Positions 14,001 to 26,200 of a stretch of 64,000 bases of DNA are shown here, piece after piece. The stretch is taken from assembly GCA_013365365.1 (NCBI GenBank), contig JABVXU010000231.1:21475-85474 (forward strand), in the 5' to 3' direction. Below the pieces are notes generated by a model that saw only the letters and a program-made list of their open reading frames with translations, had not been told where the DNA came from and ran no database searches. Position 1 is the stretch's first letter; each line of letters starts with the position of its first letter. Position numbers and translations under genes: made by a program. This DNA comes from Cruorifilaria tuberocauda. Its lineage: Eukaryota > Nematoda > Chromadorea > Rhabditida > Onchocercidae.

Positions 14001-15430
14001 TCGAAAGAAAGTCATGAACTAACAATCATGAACTTCCTTAATTTATTAAGGAATTTATTTCTTAATTTATTTCTAAAATACCTTAATTTATTTCTAAAAA
14101 TACAATCAGCAATAAAGAATTCAAAATCAAATAATAGAAAATAATAAAATCGCATCTCTCTTTAAAAAAGACTTCTTATCCTTACAAAATAAAATATTAT
14201 TCAAAAACTGAGACTAAATAAATGTGAAATAAAAATATGACAATCGGAGCAATTAATTAATTGTAATTACTTGCAAAGCAGGAAATAGTCTCTGGGAATG
14301 ATGCTGTACCATAGGAAAGTTGAAGCAGATAGTTATAATTAAGATATGGCCTCTCACTTCCCTTGCCTTATTGATACCCTCCACAATATTGTAAAATTGT
14401 TAATGTTAACGTATTAATGTTATGTTATTGTATGTACCAAACCAAATCAATCTCGAGATCTTGAAATTAACGGTTATCACATCTGTCTGACGGAAGCCAG
14501 CAGTTTGATTCCACGCAAATAGAAAAATCCCTCAATCTTATTACTATCACAAAAACTCGCCAGTGCTAATGATTATCTGATAATGCATATCCATGCAAAT
14601 GATTAATTAGTCATGAATTTTCATTCTCACAGCTAAAAATGTTGTCGAAAACAAAACGATTTATATTTAAATTATCAATTATAAAGGTGTAGAATGTGTT
14701 ATTGACGTGAATATTTGATAGGTTATTTGAAAAGCAGAGATGAAATATCTCCTCTAGAGAAGACAGAAAATCTTTTAAAAGTATACTTCTTATTTCTTAG
14801 CAAAGTGCTAAGTGATAAACTCTATCAATTAGTACGACCATTTCGCAACTAATCAAAATCCCTTAATTGCCCCGGACTTCTTCGAGACCGAGCTTCCTTA
14901 CCCTCTTCAAACACTGAGTATATCAGGGTTCACACCGGCCAGCTGTGAAATACCCGGCCGGTCCACCGGTGTGTCCGGTAGTAATATTGTGACATTTTTG
15001 TAACTTCGAGAAATAGGTGGTATGGAATATGCTACGTGTTACGTGATTACGTTATTGTTATTTTTTCTCGAATAGAACTAAAAAACAAAGGTATTTTTTT
15101 CTATATGTAGCATTTTCATTAACGGCGATATGTGACACTTAACGTTTTATGCAGAAAGGACATTAAACATTCATAGTATTTTTTTATTTCATGTTAAATA
15201 TAAATGAGCAAAATAAAGATACTCATGTTTTGTTTGGTATTTTTACGGTTACATGATATTCGACCCAAAAATATACATTTATTTTTTTTCGTCGTTCGTT
15301 AAAATCTACAATATGTTTGTAAGATTCAAGTTTTAGCAAAGATCTTATTAAGCAATTTTTTGTTTGCTACTTACCTAAAGAGTAAAAAAATTTTTAAGTG
15401 AATTTTATGGATTATTAATATTTGATTGTA
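11084..15430. other. Intergenic region between the intermediate filament and palmitoyltransferase genes
   Basis: About 4.3 kb of AT-rich DNA including the 3' UTR of the upstream gene. No frame has convincing splice sites or family content. One 62-codon ORF at 11854-12042 is slightly richer in G+C but has no recognisable features. A GC-rich hairpin patch lies at 14931-14973. Confidence 0.6.
14931..14973. other. GC-rich inverted repeat, possible structured element
   Basis: CACACCGG at 14931-14938 is repeated exactly in reverse complement as CCGGTGTG at 14966-14973. Inside them, ACCGGCC and GGCCGGT (14956-14962) can also pair. The patch is very GC-rich in a strongly AT-rich setting, about 490 bp upstream of the palmitoyltransferase start codon. 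It could be a promoter element or a small structured RNA. No family recognised. Confidence 0.4.
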
Positions 15431-15462
15431 GGTGAATAATAACAATCTGCTACATATCAATA

Positions 15463-18400
15463 ATGGCATTAAGGCATCGAGAAATAAATAACCATAAATT
15501 AGAAATTAATAGTGATGGCTATTTGGATTCATCCATGATTCAATGTTAGTTTTTATAATTGTTTCTGTTACACATCAGAATATCGAAATTAAAAATATCT
15601 TGACCTTTTTTACCCAGAAAATATGTCCCAGACTTTGCCAAGTAAGGTTTTAATTCATCTCGTCATATGATTATGATTGTTGAAACTATCGTATTATCTA
15701 GTAGGACATTGTGATATTTAAGGGATTTTTGGTCTATTTTACGCTAATTTTTCGTTAGTAATTTCTATTAAAAACTTGTAATTTGCTCATAATTTTTTCC
15801 AGTTATTTTTTATACTGATTATGCTTATTTTATATGGCGATAATTTGTTGTCTACAGATCAAATTATCGAAGCTCCAGATTGGGATGATGATGGTACTTA
15901 TGATATAAAAAGAGATTTGGGAAAAACTATGGTTCAAAGATTATTCCATTGGGGTCCATTGGCTGTGATTTGTATAACATTAATTGTGTGTTCGATCCAT
16001 CATTTCTTTAATAATTCATGAGAATATAGTAAAATTGTAACTCGATAATGATCTTTCCTTGTTATTTAAATTAGTTTTAGTTTTTTTTTCTACTTTTCTA
16101 TTTTTCTAGGTATTTAATTTTTTTTCGTTAATTACACACAATATGCATTTAAATCCCATAATATAAGAATTGAATATAAGAATTTTTAGATAGGAACTGC
16201 TACGACGTATGTACATTTACAATGGTGGCCTTTAACTACAGTAACTTCATTCTTGCATCTTTCACTTTTCTTACTGTTTAATTATCTGACTCTAATTAAT
16301 CTCAGTAGATCATCATTTTTTGGTCCAGGATATGCTCCATATAACTGGAAACCGCCGAAAAAGGTATGGATTATTTTCAGTATAATTTATCGCATTGTTC
16401 ATCGCTCTAAATATTTTATTTAATTAGAGATTATGGAAGTAACTAGAAACATGGGTCAATTTTCTTTCAATTATGAAGGCTTTATGATGTTGCCATCATA
16501 AAATAACTGGTAACATTGTTTCGAAATAATGTTTGTATTTTTGAACATTATAGGATAGAATTCATAAAGATTTGATTTGATAATTTAAGAAGGATGAAGA
16601 TCGTTTGCAATATTGTCGAATATGTGATGGTTTTAAAGTGCCTCGTTCTCACCACTGCTCAAAATGTGGTCGTTGTGTTTGCAAAATGGATCATCATTGC
16701 CGTAAGTTTCGTTGTATTGGAAGAAATACAAGAATTCGGAGATAAAATAGCCTTGAAAAAAGAGTGTTTTGCATTCAGGAACTGGAAAATTTTTTAAATA
16801 AGGACCGTCTAATTATCTTAAAGTTAGAAAACTTTTCTGATCTGGCTGGCTAGGTAAGTTGAGTTGTTTGTCTCAGTAGTTCCTTTTTATTCACAGGTCA
16901 TGCTTTTAGCTTGGATAAATAATTGTGTTGGACATCGAAATCATGCTTTATTTGTGCGCTTTCTTGTCTCGGCAATACTTGGTTGCATTCATGCTGCTAT
17001 AATTCTATCTCTAGCTTTATATCGTTTTTTATCCCGGGTAATTTTCGAATTTTTTTCGCATACATTTATAGAATTTATCGATGAATATTTGTATCGATTT
17101 ATTTGCCTAATTTTCTTTCTCCTTCTTTTTATATTTTCGTACTTCAATTGTATTGCTTTCTTGTTTATACAAATGTAATTGAACAATCAGAAATCATTCA
17201 TCGTCATTAGCATGATTTATTGTTTGCCACATTTCCCACTCAATCGTAGTTTATATTGAAGTAACACTGTTCGTCGTTCCGTTTAGTACTTTTAGCTGGG
17301 CACTAAGATGATATATGATTTTGGGCCTATTTGTATTTCGAAATTTTGGATTTGATTTGAAACTGTCCACTGTTTTGTATTTTTTCTGCTTCCTAACTAA
17401 AATATTTACAGATACATACAGTTAAATTTGCGTTCCTTTCAGTTCTGTTCTTAACTGAACATTATTTCAAATTTTTAATATATATTCAACGACTTCAAAT
17501 TTTGGAAAATAATTTTTCTACTCATTTTTTAAAATAAGGAAGTTCATATTCAGATTTCAGGTGTGGTATTTTAGTCACGGTAGTAGCGGTGAACTGATTA
17601 TTTTATCATTATATTCATTTATTTTTGTCATATTTGCATTTGGTCTTGCATTGGGTGTCATAATTTCAGTTGGTTTTTTATTAGGTATACAGATTCGAGG
17701 GATAATTCGGAATCGTACTGGTATTGAAGATTATATCGGTAATACTTGTTGTACGATTTTTAAAATTCTTCTATTCACATTTAATTACTTTTTTAATATA
17801 AAAAATTACATTTGTGAGATGTACTAATGTACTTCAACTGCAACAAGTGCAGCTTAAGTTGAGATGCGAATTGCAGTTGGATAACTTGCAGGTGAAATAT
17901 GTATTTTAAAATTATACTATTAGGAACTTGCAACTACTATTTAATATTTAATTTCATAGCATTTATGTTTATTGTAGTTGATAAGGCAAATGCACGTGAA
18001 CGAAATGCTGTATTTATCTATCCTTACGATTTGGGTTGGCGTCGTAATATATCTGATGTTCTATTAACATGGAATGGTATACCAAAAGGAAATGGAATTT
18101 GGTGGCCTATCATATATCCAACTACACAGTTTACGCTTTCGGTTTGTTATTCAAAGGCATAATAATTTTCGGAGAAATTACAGTTATAAAATCAAAAATG
18201 ATTTTAGAAACTCTTTGAAAATAATCCAGCCTCCCATGTTTATAAAAATAAGCCACTTTAGATAGTCTTTCGTTTTTCTAATGATAAAAATTGATTGCAT
18301 TTTTCGTACGTATAAATGATATTTTGTTAATATATTCCTTTTTGTTTGTTATTTAATTTTTTGGTATAAGTTTAAATTACTTTTGTAATCTAACTGCTTA

Positions 18401-19699
18401 GCTGAACTTCATTTCAATTTTCTCATGATTGAAAAAAAACTGATATCGAAAGGTTTTTTTTATTTCATAGTTTTATAAACTAATTTTACTTTCCAAAAAT
18501 TTCTCTATCTTTGAAATGTTGTCGAATTAAGATTTTTTGAAATAGCAAATATTTAAAATTAAAAGAGTATCATGTAAATCATTCGCAACTTTTCAAGGAA
18601 ACTTATTTTCCTTTAAATATTACTGTTGCATAAAAAATGTTAATCTTCGTCTTTGATGTAATAAAAGAAATTTTCAAGTCCCCATTTGTCGCTGAAATTT
18701 AATGAACAATTTAGGTTGGCCATATATTCATTTGAGCATTATTTAATATCCGCTTGTGCAGCAATGATAGAGTCATTGACTGTCCTTGATGCTTCTTTTA
18801 AAGTATGACTTCCACTTTTGTCACAATAAAGCTTTTAATTCGAGCCATTTAGAAGATTATTAGTATTTGTAGAGTGGTTTAGTTAGTATTGCTGGTAGTG
18901 ATGGGGCATCCTTCCCTTAAATGCACGCACTTATTCGTGAATATATTCATCTTTTGTCCAAGAGAAATAATTAACTTTTTTTGGCAGGGTTCATTTCGAT
19001 TCATTATTCGCTCAATTTGGAACTTTTATCCCTTTAAAAAGAAAAAAATTGCTCTCTGTTGTATATTAGAGACATGATGCATACCTTCTCAAATAATTCC
19101 TGAGTTTCAATTTAATAATATAAATTCTAATTCTTTTTTTTTGAACTATCGAATTCGAATAATGAAGTTCAATATTTTTGTTAAGTGGGATAAATATTTG
19201 AGGAAGAGCAGTTGTTGCAAAAAAAATACAAGCGAGATAATGCGCACGAAGTTGAAATTATACAGGATTTCTCGGGTGGTTATTGTTCCTCACTTAAATT
19301 TGGCATCTCTATTTGGTTTTGTCAGCCATGGTCGGATGAAACACGACAACTGGTGAGAGTAAGTCTAATTTCTCTTTATTTTCACTTCAATCGCTCATTG
19401 TAAGTTATCATATATGTTTGCTAATTCGAACTTTTATTTTAATTTATAGCTTGTTAAGATTTTGCATTTCGGAATGAAATTTTGTCTACGACTTTCAAGA
19501 TTTAAATTGCTGTCGCAAACACAACTTTTTCCCTTTGAAAAAGGTTTTGCAGGTCGGCGAACATTGGATGGTTACTCGAATTAGCAAATATTGGTTTTAT
19601 GGTGCTTTGATGAATGATCGCAAAACAACGGAACCGGGAAAAGAAAAAATTATGATGATTAGAGGATGGTTTCCGCGAATATGTGCTCGAAAATTATGA
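15463..19699 (+). CDS. ZDHHC6: Palmitoyltransferase ZDHHC6-like (DHHC zinc-finger S-acyltransferase)
   Basis: Multi-pass membrane enzyme that transfers palmitate to cysteines of target proteins. The vertebrate ZDHHC6 works at the ER. Nine exons join in phase to 420 residues, close to the human length of about 413: 15463-15544, 15858-15985, 16190-16363, 16590-16701, 16910-17037, 17561-17738, 17978-18141, 19203-19352, 19553-19699. Hydrophobic segments occur at about residues 57-70, 80-105, 180-200 and 220-250. The Cys-rich domain carries YCRIC, SHHCSKCGRC and the catalytic DHHC at residues 162-165, with the following PWINNCVGHRNHA restored by the exon 4/5 splice. The C-terminal part (VEIIQDFSGGYCSS, YWFYGALMND, IRGWFPRIC) matches the SH3-like tail that marks ZDHHC6 among DHHC enzymes. 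Two splice sites are weak: the donor after 15985 (GTGTGT) and the acceptor before 19203 (TTTGAG). An acceptor at 15431, 32 bp upstream of the ATG, may take a spliced leader. Confidence 0.93.
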
Positions 19700-20190
19700 C
19701 AAAAAATTAGGGAATGATAATCTTTTTCGTCAGAATTTCAAACTTTCGTTCAATTTTAGTTATTATTAATCTGTCGGTAAACTCAGCATTATTAGGAAAA
19801 AGTGAAGGACTTCATATCCGCCATTTTTGATTATCTACCTTAAATTTAAGTCATTGTGTTGAAAAATTATCAAAACATTTATTAATAAAACATTTATTTT
19901 ATTTTCGGTATATTGTTACGGTTGTAGGGAATCAAATGGACATAAAAGTTCCCGAATCTTTCTTTAAAGCGCTAAAATAATACGATAGAAATCATCGAAT
20001 GTTCAAAATCTGTGTAATGGAGAATCCCTCTGCTTAGTAGAAAAAATATCCGGAATATGATTCTTAATAAACGATATTCCTAATGATATTTTTTATAATT
20101 TTCTAAAGTTGTATTAATTTAAGGAAGTTGAATACTATTTATAATTGAGCTCACATTTTTTGATAGCTCATATTGTATAATATCATTATC

Positions 20191-20198
20191 TGTTGTAG
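20191..20198 (+). promoter_or_regulatory. Acceptor ahead of the small membrane protein gene, probable trans-splice site
   Basis: TGTTGTAG ends at 20198, 38 bp before the ATG at 20237. It lies about 300 bp beyond an AATAAA (19885) that could end the palmitoyltransferase transcript. This is the usual spacing between genes of a nematode operon, where the downstream message receives a spliced leader. Confidence 0.35.
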
Positions 20199-20236
20199 TA
20201 CTCTACTTTTCCATTTAAAATTGCCGGTATTCATAT

Positions 20237-20904
20237 ATGAAATGGATTTTGGATAGAATTTTTTCCAAAGGTCATCAAGATATTAGATATTTTGCTAATT
20301 ATGTATTGCCTTTGCTGTTTATTTCAGTAGCAGAATACATGTTGAATTTGTAAGTGAAGCAGTAATTCCAAAAACGTTATATAATAAATGTTATAAATCA
20401 CAAAGTGTATTTTGGCATAAATACTCGCAAGGAGGAAAACGAGTTGTTGTTTCTGGTTAAAGGTTTTCAATTTGAGAGAGACTGAGTTAAATTATATAAA
20501 TGATTATCACTGAGGGATAGATTAGAAAAAAAAGCGAATTCTTCGATCATCTTAGGTGGTATTCAGTGATAATTGCTTCTGTGGAGATTGTGCAATACTG
20601 TATGACAGTATATCTTATTTTTTGATGATTAATATTTAATACTAAGTAAGATAGATAAATCATAATTTTTCATGTTTAGCAGAAGAAAATTTCACATAAT
20701 TTCAATCTCGGTGCATATTAACAAACGAGCAAAATGGTTCCTTCATGAAGTTGATTCCTTCATTTTTCACTTTTTAGAACTTATTCGGGAATTGTAGAAT
20801 TCGAAAATGCCAATGAATTTCTGGAAGTCATTCACAGAGTAACTCAGTCAGAAGGGGAAATCGTTGATCAATTCTTTCAGCATATAATTAGAAAAGAGGA
20901 ATGA
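20237..20904 (+). CDS. Small single-pass membrane protein, unidentified
   Basis: Two exons, 20237-20349 and 20778-20904, join through a GTAAGT donor and a TTTTTAG acceptor to an open frame of 79 residues. Each exon alone is too short to stand out. The N-terminal third is MKWILDRIFSKGHQDIRY, followed by a hydrophobic helix VLPLLFISVAEYMLN. The remainder is a soluble, acidic, probably helical segment (ENANEFLEVIHRVTQSEGE, then DQFFQHIIRKEE at the end). The codon pattern looks genuine and unlike the neighbouring intergenic DNA. It follows the palmitoyltransferase gene on the same strand, with 537 bp between the stop and this start, so the two may share an operon. Size and topology recall small mitochondrial or ER membrane subunits, but no family is recognised. 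Confidence 0.5.
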
Positions 20905-23207
20905 ACGAAGAGATTAACGTCGCTGAAATGGATTCTAATCTAAAATGGAACACAAAGCAGTGAAGGAAATAAGTTTTGGAATATTCGAAGTTTTCAAGAA
21001 ACCAATAGTTTTCATGGAAACATGCCGGCAGTTGCGTTTTCCTATAGAATTTTGAAATTTTCAATAGTTCCATTCTCTGCAACAATTGGATATTGTTAGT
21101 GCTAACAATTCTTTCTCTGATCTATCCGGAATTTTTGATTCCCGTGTGGTTAGTTGAGGAATTGAAATGTTCGACCAGCAAAATACTATTCAAAAGAGTG
21201 AAATTTGATGATTTGAAATGCAGTAAATAATTTTGCTTACAGTGATCTCCAATGATTTAATATTTCGGAAGAGGTTATGTTCATAGATTTGTTGAAATTT
21301 TTCTTAGGCTATATGTAAACTGTATAAAACCATAGCATATTTAATTACAAACGAAAATAAAATGAAAATTCATCTCTATACCGTCGATGAATCACTGTAC
21401 AATTTACAAAAGGTTGACGTCATCATCCGGTAGATTATAACTGACTCTCTTATTCACATTCGATTTTTTCCTGTTTTCTCTATCGCAGTGAAAAAAAAGA
21501 AATATTGATAACATACGGTACTGATCAAATTTCAGTTTTCATGATAAAACGTCAAATGCAAATGAGAAATTTCACGAAAAATCTATTTTGAAAATATTAG
21601 CAATAAAATATGCCACATTCATCAGAAATGGATGCAATTTAGGACAGAAATCGATGTGCTGACTTCACGACTATGATAATGATAACTAGTTTAGAATCAG
21701 AATAACTGATATGCTGATTATGCTGTATACGTGATGTACTCTCCGTATTAATCATTTATCAGACGATAATAGTGCTGCTGATTTTGCAATTTCTTTAAAA
21801 TGAAAAAAAGTCTGCGATCGTTTTGGTGATAAAGTTTTTCTTCGCTCAAAACATAAGGAAAGGCTTAATATCAGTGTAAATCAAAGTGGTAAAAGTTTTC
21901 AACTGACTGAATTATCCTTCTCGCCGATCAGGAAGAGTAATAAATTGGAAATGAGTAACACTGTTGAAAATTTCTGCAAGTAATTAACTGTTAAAAACTT
22001 TGAATTCATTCTGGTTGTAACATTTTTATTTTTACTTTAACATTAAACAGTAATTAAGTACGAAATAATATATCAATAGATTTGTTTAAATAAAATTAAA
22101 TTTATAATGCATGAGATTTTTATTTTCTATATGTATTTTCATTACCGCAATGAAATTTGCAATTGTTTACTTCAAAAGTTCATTTCCAGGTCTCGTATTA
22201 ATTTTTAATTCAGCAATATCAATTATTGGAACTATTCCCGCCCATTTTTGGATATTGTTGATAAGCGAAGCTTTCCGTTTGAAAATCTTTTTTCCTGACT
22301 TGCCATTTCTTCGATTCCGGAATGATGGAAATCTTTCAGCTTAGTCAATAGATGATAACTCTTCATCATTCGTTTCAGTTTTTAGAAGTTGAAAATACAC
22401 GAAAAGGAGCAGATGTACTTCGTCATCCGGTTGATGGGACCGATCGGAGGCGGAGCTCGACGTCGAGAAGGACACGGACGACACGAAAACAATCTCGGAG
22501 CTATCCACAAGCCGAACCTCCCCTCCTCCTCCTCTTCTCATTCTCTTTCTCCTCCTTCTTTCGGTCACATTTTTAGTGGCTGCTGTTGCCGTTGTTGCTA
22601 TTGCTCTGGTTATCCTATTCCATAATTCCTGATCAGGTTGCAATCGATCGGATTAAATCCAGTCCGATCCAAGAATTCTTAGTTAAAGTTTGTGCTTTTA
22701 CCGATCTATACGATTACAATTAGCAATTTTATCGCCTTTGTCACAACAATTCATGCTGCTAAATTTCGTTTTGATATAATTTTAGTCAAAATACCTGAAT
22801 TTCATTTGTCACCAAATTCAACGCTTACAGTATTCTATACATTATATCCTACGTTTGTTATATTTTTTTCTGCTCAATTATATGGCATCTTTTTATGATA
22901 ATAATTTACAGTTTATCATTTTATCAGTAGCTTAAGTGAATATTTAAAGTACGTTACTCGAATCGTCACAAGTCAAAATTCAATACTGTTGTGTGAAACA
23001 GCTGTTTTCATATTCCAAAATTCTGGCATATCAACTTTATTTTTTATATAGCTAGATCGATACAGTAAACTGATGCTTTCACGCAATGGATTTTACGTTA
23101 ATCCCTCCACGCGTTGCCGAAATGTTAAAATTATCATTATTATATCAAATGGTTATCATTACAGTTATAATTAAAATCAAATTAACCTGTCAATCACAAT
23201 TAAACAA
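20905..23207. other. Intergenic region with one GC-rich open island
   Basis: AT-rich DNA upstream of the LIN-24-like gene. The one conspicuous part is the GC-rich island at 22379-22660. A hydrophobic 77-codon ORF at 22111-22344 has no supporting splice sites or known motifs and is not called. Confidence 0.5.
22379..22632 (+). other. GC-rich island open in several frames, possible membrane-protein tail exon
   Basis: Behind a CGTTTCAG acceptor the sequence turns GC-rich and all three plus frames, and one minus frame, stay open. One plus frame (22435-22632) ends in an acidic stretch (EAELDVEKDTDDTKTISEL), a proline run and a hydrophobic stretch (LLILFLLLLSVTFLVAAVAV) before a stop, like the end of a type I membrane protein. 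Another frame ends in a cysteine cluster. No upstream exon was found for either, and the CTC/CCT-rich composition alone could give such peptides, so no CDS is called. Confidence 0.3.
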
Positions 23208-26200
23208 ATGGCGCAAAGTCATATCGATGTTGATTCATTACTAGAAGATTACGCTTGGCGACATTTCAAAGATATTCAAAGTTTACGCAAAACACGTTTG
23301 GATGAATTTAAAAGTCTCGAAAGAGAAGACGTGGAATTTATTTTGGTATGTTTCAAATTCTTTGTATTTTACGACGTGTTGTACATTTGCATATTAAGTG
23401 AATTCGTAGGAAAGTAGTAATTTTTGTTATTATTTCTAAATCTTTGCACTTTGATTTTTCAAATTCATTATCGTTATTAATCATTTTCAAAGTTTTGACA
23501 ATAATCAATAAAGTTTCCTTTATTAAATTCATTATTAACCTTTTCTATAACTATGTCTTAAACAATAATGTTTGCTTAAAGTATCATTTATCATTTTATT
23601 AATTAATTAGTATTTCCTGTCATTTTTATTTAACGTCATTTAACATCATGAAACAATTTCACGTATACTTTGACATTTTGGACGTAATTGGCATTTTTTA
23701 TTGGAAAGGTAGAAGAAGACTTATTCGGCTTAATTTCAGGGAAGTTATTCACTAAATTACAAGATTCCCTGTATATTAGACAAAACTGATTGTAATACGA
23801 ATCTAAAATAATTCCATATATCCGATAAAAGCATCAACTATTCCATTTCAATTTTTCAAATTTCAATTTAATACAAACAAAAACTATTGAATTTTTTTTT
23901 TTCACTTCATCTAGAAATCCTTCAAATTAATTACTAAAATGCTTACTTAAATTACCATTATGTTCTCCAACATTCAATAACGATAGTTGCGCGAAAGAAA
24001 TCATTTGATATTTATCAAGCAAATAAAATTTCCAATGAATAATTTTACGCGTCAATAGATCGATTGACTGATATCCACCTCTCGTTCAATTCTTTGATGT
24101 TTAACGGTACTGATAGGGAATGTGAGATTCTTATCAGATCAGTACAACTGTTCTCATCGCTTGCTGAGACGATGAAACATTCATTCCTTACAAAGAAAAA
24201 ATATATTTGAATTTATCATTCAAAAAAAAGAAAGAAATTATACGCAAGTAATTCTCTGATAATTACAAGTGATAAGCAGTGACGTAATCAGGCAGTTGTT
24301 TCATTCTTCTTTTTTCTCTTTCTTACTCTCCTCAGTTTTTAAAAGATTGAGAAAACAAAGCGAAGCTTCAACTCAAGTGTCAATGTTCATCTATAATCTT
24401 CAATTTCGAATTACAAAATTCCTTGATTAGACTACTGTTGTATCAGTCACTCATTGAAATGATAAAAATGAAATCGTAAAAGTACGAGCATCAAATGAGC
24501 TAATAAAGTCTAGGAGGAATTAATCAGTGCTTATTGAAATGATTGATTTAAATAACATGAGAGCATTAAGCATTAAATACTTTCGCTTGATTAACTTCTT
24601 GTTAACCCATTCAGATGAATTATTACGGCTTGTAATGCGATAGGGCATGCAAAGATTCAGATATCATAACCTCTAATGAGAAAGCATCTAAGGATTCAGA
24701 ATATTACGATTAGATTTATCGGGAATTAATCAAGTTAAATTTCATAAAAATCTCAGCAAAATCTGTTCGATTCCCATTGCTTCGTTTATCACTTTCCTGA
24801 TCTGGGAAACACTTATGATCAAAATCGTATGAGGCACAATATAACTCTTAACTCATTCATAGAGAGAGAGAGAGAGAGAAGAAATTACTTTCAATGTTGA
24901 CTTTAACTTATATTCCTATTCCGAATTCACTAATCCGATGTTGGGGTAGCATCATATTTCTCAATTATTACTTGAAGAATTTGCAGTATTGCGCTAATCC
25001 GGTTGGTAAATAAAGAGTTTAAGCTTCTCCCTCTCAGTTGTTACCACCTCTTCGTCACGATGAGCGCTCTTGGCAAGTGAGAACATTTTCTCTCCTTCGA
25101 TGATACCTCTCAGATACATCACTTACCTTTCCTCTCCCTCCCTCTCTCTCTCTCTCTCTCTCTCATTCCGTTTCAGAGACACTATCGAATTAAAGTAATT
25201 CCTTTAACAATGATGGAAAATTTTTTCTAAGTAGAAAGAAATTAGAAGAAAATCTATGCTTGAAAATCAATCACTGTTAATTACACTTTAATTATTTTCA
25301 TTGTTATTAATTATTCAATACATTTCAATGATTGCAAGTTGCCGAAAATGATGAAACAATTATTAAAAAAATAATTGAAAAAAGGAAATTTAACGATTTT
25401 TTTAGGATCAAAACTTTTTTAAATATTTTATTTGAATATTTTAAGAGTACTATATAAGTTACTTTATAGAAATTTCAAAATCAAAGTTGGAAATTTGAAC
25501 AAATTGATCAATAAATGAATGAAATATATGTTTAAAGGGAATATTGATTGATATAATTTTTCTCAACTATTTAAATAAATTTTAAGATTTATGTCTAATA
25601 TCTAGTGATTGCATAATGATAGTAATGATTAGAGGGAAAAGAGCGAAGAAGTGAAATCGATTGAAATATGAAAAACATTTTCTGAAGTGGTCGTTTCGGC
25701 TGGGAGAAAAACGAAAAGGAAGCTTAGTGAGCTTAAGCTATCCGTCAATCAAATAGTTGCTTCAGGGCTAAATCCATCCATATTTCCGCCCTACAAATTC
25801 AAGATTAATAGCTTGAGGAGGGGAGTGAAGAAATGCAGGGGAATAATTCCACTATCATTTTCCCGAAGGCAGGTGTTTCCGGTGATAAACTAATGAAAAA
25901 ACTAAAATTTCTTTACTTAAATTACTAACATTTCTTCTCAAATAAATTTCTTGAAAAAACCACGGGAATATATGAAAGATTTTTTCTCTGAGAAAAATTT
26001 TTGCAGAGATTTTATCGAAATCAATAAGTAATGGAGCAATATTTTTAGCTTTTAATTGTGGGAAAGTTGGCCAGAAGGCAATAGTAAATAATCATTTTAC
26101 TTCCACTTACCCCCTGGAAGTAGCAGGTGTTTTGAATGATAAAACTAAAAGCATTTGCTTCAATCATTCTCATTTTATTCTCAGTTAGAAAAATAAGTTT

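Noticed and set aside
16864..17178. 104-codon ORF as an independent membrane protein
   Set aside because: Its middle part is palmitoyltransferase exon 5. The rest is the flanking intron read through.
25866..26165. Possible 250-bp duplication around two GCAGGTGTTT words
   Set aside because: Similarity beyond the shared word is weak and AT-biased, not enough to call a repeat.
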